From: Lonsdalea quercina subsp. quercina
GTDB taxonomy: Bacteria > Pseudomonadota > Gammaproteobacteria > Enterobacterales > Enterobacteriaceae
Direction: 5' to 3'
Length of the DNA: 8,315 nucleotides
NCBI RefSeq assembly: GCF_000688655.1
Contig: NZ_JIBO01000010.1
Span: forward strand, 220,824 to 229,138
Part shown: positions 1 to 6,042 of the stretch, in pieces
How the letters are laid out: each line of letters starts with the position of its first letter
Numbering within the stretch: position 1 is the first letter of the stretch
The notes under the pieces: generated by a model
The model's input: the letters and a program-made list of their open reading frames with translations, nothing else
Told to the model about the DNA's origin: nothing
Databases searched by the model: none
Translations under genes and position numbers: made by a program

Positions 1-1134
1 GGCGGTATAACCGTAGGTCGGCAACACGTGGTTGGTGCCGGAGGCATAGTCGCCCGCCGATTCCGGCGACCAGTCGCCAAGGAAGACGGAACCGGCGCTG
101 ATGATATCGTCGACCAAATCGCGCGCATTGCGGGTCTGGATGATCAAGTGCTCCGGGCCGTACTGGTTGCTGATCTCAACGCACTGAGTCAGGTCGCGGG
201 CGATGATCACGCGGCTGCTCGCCAGCGCCTGAGCAGCGATTTCGCGGCGCGGAAGCTGACTCAGCTGTTGTTCCACCGCCACGGTGACGGCCTGCGCCAG
301 GTCGCGATCCGGCGTCAGTAGAATCACCTGCGAGTCCGGACCGTGCTCGGCCTGAGAGAGCAGGTCGGAAGCGATAAAGTCCGGCGTGGCGCCGCTGTCG
401 GCGATCACCAGCACTTCGGAAGGACCGGCGGGCATATCAATTGCCGCGCCGTCCAGACGCTGACTGACCTGACGTTTGGCTTCGGTCACGTAGGCGTTGC
501 CGGGTCCAAAAATCTTGTCCATCTTCGGTATGCTTTCGGTCCCGAACGCCATGGCCGCGATGGCCTGCGCGCCGCCCAGCTGGAAGACTTCTTGCACGCC
601 GCACAGCTGCGCCGCATACAGAATTTCATCGGCAATCGGCGGCGGAGAGCACAGGATGACGCGGTTGCAGCCCGCCAGCGTCGCCGGCGTCGCCAGCATC
701 AGCACGGTGGACAGGAGGGGCGCTGAGCCGCCGGGGATATAAAGCCCCACGTTGGCGATGGGGCGGGTGAGCTGCTGACAGCGAACGCCCGGTTGGGTTT
801 CGACGTCTACTGGCGGCAGCTGCTGCGCTTCGTGGAACGTTTTGATATTGCGTACGGCAATCGCCATCGCCTGCTTAATGTCATCGCCCAGACGATCGGC
901 CGCTGCGTCAACGTCCTGCTGACTGATGCGCAGGCTGTCCACCTGCGCTTTGTCAAAACGCGCGCTGAAGTCGCGCAGGGCGCTGTCGCCCTCGGCTTTC
1001 ACGCGATCCAGAATGTCGCTGACGATGGCGGTGATCTGGCCGGAGGCGGAAATAGCCGGGCGCGTCAGCAGCTGTTGCCGCTCTGGTTCTGAACACGCCT
1101 GCCAATCAATGAGTGTTTCGAAGCTGTTTGCCAT
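1..1134 (-). CDS. hisD: Histidinol dehydrogenase (partial, 3' end beyond the window)
   Basis: HisD catalyses the last two steps of histidine biosynthesis, oxidising L-histidinol to L-histidine with two NAD+; it is a cytosolic, zinc-dependent homodimer. The 378 visible codons start [12 protein letters not shown] and stay open to the left edge, ending in LPTYGYTA. The usual enteric length is about 434-440 aa, so roughly 60 C-terminal residues are missing, including the last zinc-ligand His of the family. Visible family features are the QAEHG motif with zinc ligands Gln261 and His264, the catalytic Glu328-His329 pair in GPEHL, and Asp362 in [11 protein letters not shown]. The ATG lies 5 nt after the hisG stop, with a GGAG ribosome site 8 nt before it inside the end of hisG, so it is translated from the his operon message. 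Nothing indicates damage; the truncation is only the window edge. Confidence 0.97.
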   Translation of the reverse strand, partial: MANSFETLIDWQACSEPERQQLLTRPAISASGQITAIVSDILDRVKAEGDSALRDFSARFDKAQVDSLRISQQDVDAAADRLGDDIKQAMAIAVRNIKTFHEAQQLPPVDVETQPGVRCQQLTRPIANVGLYIPGGSAPLLSTVLMLATPATLAGCNRVILCSPPPIADEILYAAQLCGVQEVFQLGGAQAIAAMAFGTESIPKMDKIFGPGNAYVTEAKRQVSQRLDGAAIDMPAGPSEVLVIADSGATPDFIASDLLSQAEHGPDSQVILLTPDRDLAQAVTVAVEQQLSQLPRREIAAQALASSRVIIARDLTQCVEISNQYGPEHLIIQTRNARDLVDDIISAGSVFLGDWSPESAGDYASGTNHVLPTYGYTA

Positions 1135-1139
1135 AGTGA

Positions 1140-2039
1140 TTACTCCATCATCTTCTCAATCGGCAGCACCAGAATCGAGCTGGCGCCCAGTGCTTTTAGA
1201 TTTTCCATCGTTTCCCAGAACAGAGTTTCGCTGCTCACCATGTGCATCGCGACACGGCTTTTCTCTCCGGCCAGCGGCAAGATGGTGGGACGTTCGGCGC
1301 CCGGCAGCAGCGAGATGATTTCGTCCAGACGTTCGCTGGGCGCATGCAGCATGATGTATTTGGATTCGCGAGCCTGAATCACGCCCTGCATACGGGTCAG
1401 GAGTTTGTCGATCAGCTCCTGCTTCTCCGCAGGCATATCGCCATCGCGCTGAATCAGGCAGGCTTTGGACCGGTAAATCACTTCGACTTCACGCAGACCG
1501 TTGGCTTCCAGTGTTGCCCCGGTCGAAACCAGGTCGCAGATGGCGTCGGCCAGACCCGCGCGGGGTGCGACTTCGACGGAGCCATTCAGCAGACAGGATT
1601 TGAAATTGATATCTTGTTTATCGAGGTATTGCTTAAGGATGTGGGGGTAAGAGGTGGCGATGCGTTTATTTTGCAGGCATTGAGGACCGGTATATTCCTC
1701 ATCCAGCGGCATTGCCAGCGACAGGCGACATCCGCCGAAATCCAGCCGGCGCAGCGTAAAGTAGCGCGGGTCTTCGCCCTGAGCTCGACGGTCGAGTAAT
1801 TCTTCCTCCAGCACGTTTTCGCCGATGATGCCCAGATCGACGACACCGTCCATGATCAGCCCCGGAATATCGTCATCGCGAACGCGCAAAATATCGATGG
1901 GCATATTCTCAGCGAAAGCGATGAGACGCTGCTGCTGCAAATTGATTTTAATACCGCAGCGGGCCAGTAACTCGCGAGATTCGTCACTCAAACGGCCTGA
2001 TTTCTGCATCGCGATGCGTAAACGTGTTTTATCCAGCAT
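1140..2039 (-). CDS. hisG: ATP phosphoribosyltransferase
   Basis: HisG condenses ATP with PRPP to phosphoribosyl-ATP, the committed and histidine-inhibited first step of histidine biosynthesis. The product is 299 aa, the length of the enteric long-form (HisG-L) enzyme with a C-terminal ACT-like regulatory domain. It starts [18 protein letters not shown]. Visible family segments are [13 protein letters not shown] (about 65-77), the PRPP-binding loop around [13 protein letters not shown] (about 169-181), and the regulatory domain from about 225 to the C-terminus LPIEKMME. The frame stays open upstream to 2162, but that extension would translate the attenuator terminator. The ATG at 2039 has a GAGG ribosome site 5 nt upstream and gives the expected N-terminus. 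It is the first structural gene after the leader and is followed 5 nt later by hisD. Confidence 0.98.
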   Translation of the reverse strand: MLDKTRLRIAMQKSGRLSDESRELLARCGIKINLQQQRLIAFAENMPIDILRVRDDDIPGLIMDGVVDLGIIGENVLEEELLDRRAQGEDPRYFTLRRLDFGGCRLSLAMPLDEEYTGPQCLQNKRIATSYPHILKQYLDKQDINFKSCLLNGSVEVAPRAGLADAICDLVSTGATLEANGLREVEVIYRSKACLIQRDGDMPAEKQELIDKLLTRMQGVIQARESKYIMLHAPSERLDEIISLLPGAERPTILPLAGEKSRVAMHMVSSETLFWETMENLKALGASSILVLPIEKMME

Positions 2040-2107
2040 ATAAACCTCAATTTTCCTGTCTGATGCGCCTGTTGATGCAGGCTTCTTTTTTAAAAACGGG
2101 GGGCCAT

Positions 2108-2140
2108 AAAAAAACCCTCGGAAGATGATCTTCCGAGGGC
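2108..2140 (-). terminator. his operon attenuator terminator
   Basis: A 12-bp perfect stem (arms 2115-2126 and 2128-2139, CCCTCGGAAGAT and its complement around one central base; in RNA the loop would open to a few bases) is followed on the minus strand by seven Ts (2114-2108). It lies between the hisL stop and the hisG start, where the enteric his attenuator lies. When histidyl-tRNA is plentiful the leader ribosome moves on and this stem forms, ending transcription before hisG. On the plus strand the stem is followed by CTCTCTTT rather than a clean T run, so it is best read as a minus-strand terminator. Confidence 0.93.
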
Positions 2141-2161
2141 TCTCTTTAACGTTCTGCGCCA

Positions 2162-2212
2162 CTGGAAGATCTAACCGTCTTCCAGCACCAATCGCCTGAA
2201 AGACTAGTCAGG
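2162..2212 (-). promoter_or_regulatory. his leader alternative RNA stems (pause and anti-terminator segments)
   Basis: Two further hairpins lie between the leader peptide and the terminator. The first pairs CCTGA (2212-2208) with TCAGG (2199-2195). It can extend through ATC/GAT and CACC/GGTG into the His-codon region, matching the A:B pause stem of the enteric attenuator. The second pairs CTGGAAGA (2185-2178) with TCTTCCAG (2169-2162), matching C:D. The latter's TCTTCC segment can also pair with the GGAAGA of the terminator's 5' arm, giving the D:E anti-terminator. A ribosome stalled at the His codons would block A:B and favour B:C plus D:E, allowing read-through into hisG. The assignment follows the known Salmonella/E. 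coli model; the pairings were read directly from the sequence. Confidence 0.85.
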
Positions 2213-2251
2213 GTGATGGTGATGATGGTGGTTGAACAGAACGCTTAACAT
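2204..2251 (-). CDS. hisL: his operon leader peptide
   Basis: This is a 15-residue peptide, MLSVLFN followed by six consecutive His and PD, ending in TAG. Ribosome stalling at the His codons under histidyl-tRNA shortage controls the downstream attenuator. The run HHHHHHPD and the TAG position just before the first attenuator stem match enteric hisL. The E. coli peptide has seven His residues and a different N-terminal part, as I recall it. A weak purine-rich ribosome site (AGTGGA) lies upstream. Two arguments support it: the His run, and its exact position between promoter and terminator. Confidence 0.95.
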   Translation of the reverse strand: MLSVLFNHHHHHHPD

Positions 2252-2296
2252 AATATTGTCCACTAATGTCGATGATTTAATTCTCGTGTTGGACTT

Positions 2297-2326
2297 AACC
2301 TAAACTAAGTCGTATCGGTTGTGCAA
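2297..2326 (-). promoter_or_regulatory. Predicted his operon promoter
   Basis: On the minus strand TTGCAC (2326-2321) is followed after 18 bp by TAGGTT (2302-2297). TAGGTT is the -10 hexamer I recall for the Salmonella his promoter, which is sensitive to ppGpp. A start about 7 nt downstream (around 2290) would give a leader of about 40 nt before the hisL ATG, close to the enteric layout. Neither hexamer is consensus, so the call rests mainly on position and on the match to the known -10. Confidence 0.65.
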
Positions 2327-2335
2327 CCGTTTTTT
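2316..2335 (+). terminator. Terminator-like hairpin with T run, plus strand
   Basis: The plus strand reads CGGTTG, TG, CAACCG, then six Ts (2330-2335): a 6-bp perfect stem with a very small loop, or 5 bp with a four-base loop. It has the form of a short Rho-independent terminator that could stop transcripts running antisense to hisL before they reach yeeZ. It overlaps the -35 region of the predicted his promoter, so it could equally be chance or an operator-like palindrome. No plus-strand gene lies immediately upstream. Confidence 0.35.
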
Positions 2336-2420
2336 ACCTCTGCGTGGGCATTTGGAGTTGCGATGGTGAATTGAGCGTGGATAGTAGGTGGAAACAAGCT
2401 GGTCAGGGCGGGAGCGTGAA

Positions 2421-3245
2421 ATGAAAAAAGTGTCGATTATCGGGTTAGGGTGGCTGGGCATGCCGCTGGCATTGGCGTTGATGGGCCGCGGGTATCAGGT
2501 GGCCGGCAGTAAAACCACGGATGACGGGGTAGAGGCGACGCGCAACGTAGGGATTGAATGTTATCGCCTGCGTCTGACGCCGGAGCCTGAGTGCGAAGCC
2601 CGTGAACTGGAAGCGCTGCTGAACACGGATGCGCTGATTGTGACGTTGCCGCCGAGCAAGGTGTCCCAAGAGGGGGCCGGCTATCTGGAGGCGGTTCAAG
2701 CGATCGTCAACAGCGCGTTGGCTCTCGGCGTTTCCCGCATTGTGTTTACCAGTACGACGTCGGTCTACGGACGGACGCAGGGCATCGTCAAGGAGAGCAG
2801 CGCGCTGAAGCCTGATACCGCGACGGCGCAAAGCATCGTTGAGCTGGAACAGTGGTTGCACGCGTTGCCGAATACGGAGGTGGATATTGTGCGGCTCGCC
2901 GGGCTGGTGGGCGCGGAACGTCATCCGGGACGTTTCCTTGCAGGGCGCCGCGACGTGCCGAACGGCAGTCACGGTGTCAATCTGGTTCACCAGGAGGATG
3001 TGGTCGCGGCTATTCTCCTGCTGTTGCAGCTGCCTCATGGCGGACATCTCTACAACTTGTGCGCGCCGCTGCATCCCTCCCGGGAAGTATTCTATACCGC
3101 GCAGGCGCAGCGTCTGCATCTGGTCCCGCCCCGATTTTTGGCGGGCGACCCGGAGGCGGCGCGCCTCGTCGATGGGCAGCTTATCTGTCGCGAACTGGGA
3201 TTCGAGTACTTGCATCCAGACCCGATGACGATCCCGCTCAACTGA
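2421..3245 (+). CDS. yeeZ: YeeZ-type NAD(P)-binding Rossmann / extended-SDR protein
   Basis: The 274-aa product equals the length of E. coli YeeZ and matches it along its length from memory (MKKVSIIGLGWLGMPLAL start; GLVG..RHPGRF..G; GVNLVH.EDV; GGH.YN.CAP; LGFEY..PDP near the C-terminus). The N-terminal GLGWLG (8-13) is the dinucleotide-binding GxGxxG loop, followed by a Rossmann fold related to NAD-dependent epimerases. The usual extended-SDR YxxxK active site is not intact: the Tyr of SVYG (Tyr116) is followed four residues later by Gln, so normal epimerase chemistry is doubtful, and the substrate is unknown. An upstream in-frame ATG at 2388 was rejected because the 2421 start has a GGGAG ribosome site 7 nt before it and gives the family N-terminus. 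It diverges from the his operon, as in E. coli, and converges on the response-regulator gene with a 10-bp gap. Confidence 0.94.
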   Translation: MKKVSIIGLGWLGMPLALALMGRGYQVAGSKTTDDGVEATRNVGIECYRLRLTPEPECEARELEALLNTDALIVTLPPSKVSQEGAGYLEAVQAIVNSALALGVSRIVFTSTTSVYGRTQGIVKESSALKPDTATAQSIVELEQWLHALPNTEVDIVRLAGLVGAERHPGRFLAGRRDVPNGSHGVNLVHQEDVVAAILLLLQLPHGGHLYNLCAPLHPSREVFYTAQAQRLHLVPPRFLAGDPEAARLVDGQLICRELGFEYLHPDPMTIPLN

Positions 3246-3255
3246 CAAAGCCTCT

Positions 3256-3981
3256 CTAGCCGTTATTTTTACGGTACAGGCGTCGGGGATGACCGATTTT
3301 GCCGTACAGCATCTGCACGTCGAGAAAACGATTCTCCAGACTATGCTCCAGATACCGGCGGGCGGTGGTCTTGCTCAGCCCCGTTCGGGCGACTACCTCA
3401 TCGACTGAAAACAGCGTCTCCGGGGCGTCATGGAAGATTTGCTGGATCAAATTCAGGGTGTTTTCCTCGATGCCTTTCACCGTCGAGCCGGTGGGGGCGG
3501 CGCTTGACTGGAGCTGATACAGAACGTCGACATTCTGCTGATCGACGTATTTGTAGGTGTACTGCGCCTTCACGAACTGGATAAAGCGCTCCAGCGATGA
3601 GCGCAGACGCGGGTAGGAAACCGGTTTGATGATGTAATCGAACGCGCCGCAGCGGATCGCCTGTGCGCAGGTGTCCATATCGCTCGCGGCCGTGATGAAA
3701 ATGACCGAGCAGTTCATTCCTTTCATGAGTTCGCTTTCAATCAACGAGATGCCTTCGCCATCCGGCAAATAGTTGTCCAGCAGCATTAAACGGGGACGAT
3801 GCTGCTGGAGTAATCGCCGCGCTTCCTGCAGCGTAGAGGCTATACCGACGATGCGTAGGTTGAAATTCTTTTCAATAAACTCGGCATGGATGTCGGCCAG
3901 TCGTTTTTCATCTTCGACGATGAGGACCTCGAAGTTTTCGACCGATTTGTCCGTCGACGACGTGGGTTTCTCAATTGACAT
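3256..3981 (-). CDS. CitB/DcuR-family response regulator
   Basis: This is the cytoplasmic DNA-binding partner of the adjacent sensor kinase, 241 aa. Residues about 17-135 form a receiver domain: acidic Glu23-Asp24, phospho-acceptor Asp69 in LLDNYLPD, switch Thr98 in FITAA and conserved Lys119 in IIKP. After a linker, residues about 190-215 (FSVDEVVARTGLSKTTARRYLEH) form the winged-helix HTH typical of CitB, DcuR and DpiA, which activate citrate or C4-dicarboxylate genes by binding AT-rich sites. The ATG at 3981 lies inside the last codons of the kinase gene (11-nt overlap), with AGGA about 12 nt upstream, so translation is probably coupled. The open frame extends further upstream, but that extension would overlap the kinase gene by about 110 nt and lacks homology. 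CitB, DpiA or DcuR are equally possible names. Confidence 0.93.
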   Translation of the reverse strand: MSIEKPTSSTDKSVENFEVLIVEDEKRLADIHAEFIEKNFNLRIVGIASTLQEARRLLQQHRPRLMLLDNYLPDGEGISLIESELMKGMNCSVIFITAASDMDTCAQAIRCGAFDYIIKPVSYPRLRSSLERFIQFVKAQYTYKYVDQQNVDVLYQLQSSAAPTGSTVKGIEENTLNLIQQIFHDAPETLFSVDEVVARTGLSKTTARRYLEHSLENRFLDVQMLYGKIGHPRRLYRKNNG

Positions 3982-5614
3982 GATGCGCTGTGTTCCTGTT
4001 GGTCTCTGTCTGGTGGGTCTCGGTAAGATGCCGGGGAATAAAAACGGAAAAAATAGTGCCCTGCGGCGGGTTGGCGGAAACCTCAATCACTCCCTGGGCC
4101 TGATTGACATAGTTTGCGACCAGATGAAGCCCCAGCCCGTGATCGCCTGCGGTCTTGCTGGTGACGCCCATGTCAAAAATGCGGTCGGCTATCTCCGGGG
4201 CGATGCCGGTGCCCTTGTCGGCGATTTCAATCACCAGTTCCCGCTCATTATCATGAATATAGACTTCAATCGGTTCGTGCGGCCGTGGGCTGGCCAGCGT
4301 GGCTTCCATCGCGTTATCCAGCAGATTGCCGATGATCGACATCAACTCCGTCTCACGCAGCGCGTCGGGAATAGCCTTCAGCTGGCAGCGAGGGTCGAAG
4401 AGCATCTGCAGGCCTTTCTCTCGCGCGCTGGCGTATTTCCCCAGCAGTAATCCACACAGGGCGGGAGCGCTGAACCGCGCGGAGATAAAGTCCAGCGTGG
4501 CCTGTGCGCCCTGCGATTGGGCTTCGATATAGCGAATTGCCTCATCGTAGCGTTCCAGGTGCAGCAGCCCGGCCAGCGTCGCCGTCCAGTTCAGCTGCTC
4601 ATGGCGTAATATCCGCAGGCTGTTGGCGTAGCGTTTTACCTGGCTGAGCTGCAGGCTCAGCGTGTGGAGATCGTTTTTATCGCGAAAGCTGATGACCCAA
4701 CCCTGTAGTTCGTCTTCCAGCATGATCCGCACGCGGCTGGCGATGACGGTGACATGATTAAAGCGGCAAATTTCGTCGTGGGTATCGCTGGTCCACATCT
4801 CATCGCTGGAAAAGAAGGGGACGGACTTGATGACTTCGTCTATCGGTCTGCCACGAAGCGTCACGGCGGGATCGTTCAGTTCCAGCAGCGTTTTCGCCGA
4901 ATGGTTAATCGCAGCGATATGCGACTGTTTGTCGATGGCGATGACGCCTTCGTCGATGGACTCGAGCAGCGCTTGCTGCTGGCGGACAAGCAGTTTGATC
5001 TCCTGCGGCTCCAGCCCGAACATCTGTTTTTTGAGGTTGCGCGAAAACCACCATGAAAACAGGAACAGCGCGATGAAAATCGCCACGATCCCTAACAGAA
5101 CGTGGCTGACATTACTGAGCGACAGGCTGTCGATATGCGTTTTCAGATAGCCGACGGACACGATGCCCACCACCTCGTCGCCATCCATAATCGGCGCTTT
5201 GCTTCGCAGGGAAATGCCAGTTCCGCCGTGGCGTAGGGTGATCGTGGTCTTACCGGCAAGCACCTCCGCATTATCCCCGCCCACCATTTGGCTGCCGATC
5301 AGCTGAGCGTCCGAGGAGTGAAAGAGATGCACGGCGCTACGGTCGCCAATCACGATGAAGCTGGCGTCGCTGTTCTGTATCAACTTCTGTCCGAGAAGGT
5401 CAATGGCGGGGATATCGCGTTGTTTGACGCTGGTGATAAGCGTGGGGATCACGGCGATCTCTTTTGCCTGCACCTGCGCCCGCCCGCCCAATTCATTGTA
5501 GAGGCGTTGAGATGTCGCGCGATAATAATAAAGGCTGCCCATGGCTAATAACAGGGAGAAAAAAATCATCAAATAAATGAAGAGTCTGAGATGAAATGAA
5601 AGCCTGAATGCCAT
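3971..5614 (-). CDS. CitA/DcuS-family sensor histidine kinase
   Basis: This 547-aa inner-membrane sensor has TM1 at about 11-31, a periplasmic PAS (CitA/PDC) domain at about 35-165, TM2 at about 171-190, a cytoplasmic PAS at about 210-315, then the kinase core. The phospho-acceptor is His338 in LRHEQLN. The ATPase has an N box (GNLLDNAMEA, 429-438), G1 (DKGTGI, 466-471), an F box (IFDMGVTSK) and G2 (DHGLGL, 491-496). The periplasmic signature GISLRSKAPI..VGIVSVGYL carries the Arg137-x-Lys139 pair typical of citrate-binding CitA. However, the other conserved Arg (RxxH in CitA and DcuS) is His96, with His99 kept. The family senses citrate or C4-dicarboxylates and signals to the regulator encoded next. 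The gene is the first of a two-gene operon divergent from the 2-hydroxycarboxylate transporter, the probable target. The ribosome site is weak (TTAGGT). Ligand identity is not decidable from sequence alone. Confidence 0.94.
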   Translation of the reverse strand: MAFRLSFHLRLFIYLMIFFSLLLAMGSLYYYRATSQRLYNELGGRAQVQAKEIAVIPTLITSVKQRDIPAIDLLGQKLIQNSDASFIVIGDRSAVHLFHSSDAQLIGSQMVGGDNAEVLAGKTTITLRHGGTGISLRSKAPIMDGDEVVGIVSVGYLKTHIDSLSLSNVSHVLLGIVAIFIALFLFSWWFSRNLKKQMFGLEPQEIKLLVRQQQALLESIDEGVIAIDKQSHIAAINHSAKTLLELNDPAVTLRGRPIDEVIKSVPFFSSDEMWTSDTHDEICRFNHVTVIASRVRIMLEDELQGWVISFRDKNDLHTLSLQLSQVKRYANSLRILRHEQLNWTATLAGLLHLERYDEAIRYIEAQSQGAQATLDFISARFSAPALCGLLLGKYASAREKGLQMLFDPRCQLKAIPDALRETELMSIIGNLLDNAMEATLASPRPHEPIEVYIHDNERELVIEIADKGTGIAPEIADRIFDMGVTSKTAGDHGLGLHLVANYVNQAQGVIEVSANPPQGTIFSVFIPRHLTETHQTETNRNTAHHVN

Positions 5615-5968
5615 GTTGACCTAACGCCGCCAAGTTTGTTTTGTCTAAAAGTTCAATCTAGCATGAAAGGAGTGAAAGGGGATAAGCAGTACCCATTCTT
5701 GTGAGCGGCGACAGGTAAGCTATACGCAGGATTAATATAGACAGGCATATATGTAGACATTTATGGGCAAATGAATTTTATATCGAACATTTTAATTACC
5801 TTTTTATAACATAATCAGGGGATATATCCGACAGTCATATGGAGAGGAAAGTTAACGGCATCTTCATGAAAATTGTTTAATAATGTTAATTTGGTAACCA
5901 TATGTTTTTTATCAGATTAATAATTAAAACTTTAAAAACCATAAGTGCCATTAAAACTCATTTTTCAA

Positions 5969-5984
5969 TTTGAAGGTTATCACA
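5969..5984 (+). promoter_or_regulatory. Predicted CRP (cAMP receptor protein) binding site
   Basis: TTTGA, six bases, TCACA matches 9 of 10 core positions of the CRP consensus TGTGA-N6-TCACA. Its centre lies 41.5 bp before the start predicted from the -10 box at 6006-6011, the geometry of a class II CRP-activated promoter. This would place the transporter under catabolite control, which is usual for genes taking up secondary carbon sources. The flanking bases match the consensus only partly. Confidence 0.55.
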
Positions 5985-6005
5985 CAATAATTGTTTTTGA
6001 CCTCC

Positions 6006-6011
6006 TAAAAT
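6006..6011 (+). promoter_or_regulatory. Predicted -10 box of the transporter promoter
   Basis: TAAAAT matches five of six positions of the -10 consensus. No good -35 hexamer occurs 16-18 bp upstream (the region there is CACAAT, overlapping the CRP-like half-site), consistent with an activator-dependent promoter. The predicted start is near 6018, leaving a leader of about 25 nt before the transporter ATG. Confidence 0.5.
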
Positions 6012-6028
6012 GGCTGATAAAATAATAT

Positions 6029-6035
6029 AAGGAGG
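6029..6035 (+). promoter_or_regulatory. Strong Shine-Dalgarno deciding the transporter start
   Basis: AAGGAGG is a near-perfect ribosome-binding site. It lies 7 nt before the ATG at 6043 but only 1 nt before the in-frame ATG at 6037, so 6043 is the functional start. A CCTCCT at 6001-6006 is perfectly complementary to AGGAGG at 6030-6035 and could mask the site in any transcript that starts upstream of 6001. Confidence 0.85.
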
Positions 6036-6042
6036 AATGGGC

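Larger units (their letters stand above)
5615..6042. promoter_or_regulatory. Divergent AT-rich intergenic region between sensor kinase and transporter
   Basis: This gene-free stretch of 428 bp must hold the promoters of both operons. Its central and right parts (about 5730-6000) are clearly more AT-rich than the flanking genes. They contain short symmetric or repeated elements: TAGACA twice (5738-5743 and 5754-5759) around CATATATG (5746-5753), the palindrome GGATATATCC (5820-5829), and TTAATAATTAA (5917-5927). CitB/DcuR-type regulators are known to bind AT-rich sites, so these are candidate operators for the adjacent regulator. No convincing sigma-70 promoter for the kinase gene was found. 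No tRNA or other RNA gene is recognisable. Confidence 0.6.

Noticed and set aside
1242..1799. Plus-strand open frame opposite hisG (185 codons)
   Set aside because: It lies wholly antisense to hisG, has no family similarity and no convincing ribosome site.
2040..2162. N-terminal extension of hisG by 41 residues
   Set aside because: It would translate through the attenuator terminator, has no homology to HisG, and the ATG at 2039 has its own ribosome site and gives the standard 299-aa protein.
2445..3248. Long minus-strand open frame opposite yeeZ (267 codons)
   Set aside because: It is an antisense shadow of a well-matched gene: an Arg/Gln-rich composition typical of reverse-frame translation and no recognisable domain.
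3260..3274. CCGT/ACGG hairpin as a terminator between yeeZ and the regulator gene
   Set aside because: The stem is only 4 bp, it lies inside the regulator's coding end, and no T run follows on either strand.
3773..4450. Plus-strand open frame across the kinase/regulator junction (225 codons)
   Set aside because: It overlaps two clearly coding minus-strand genes with family motifs and has no recognisable domain itself.
5694..5716. TGTGAGCGGCGACAGG as a second CRP site
   Set aside because: Only the left half-site matches; the right half is not close to TCACA.
6037..6042. Transporter start at the first ATG (6037)
   Set aside because: It is only 1 nt from the Shine-Dalgarno, while the ATG at 6043 is at the optimal 7-nt spacing.
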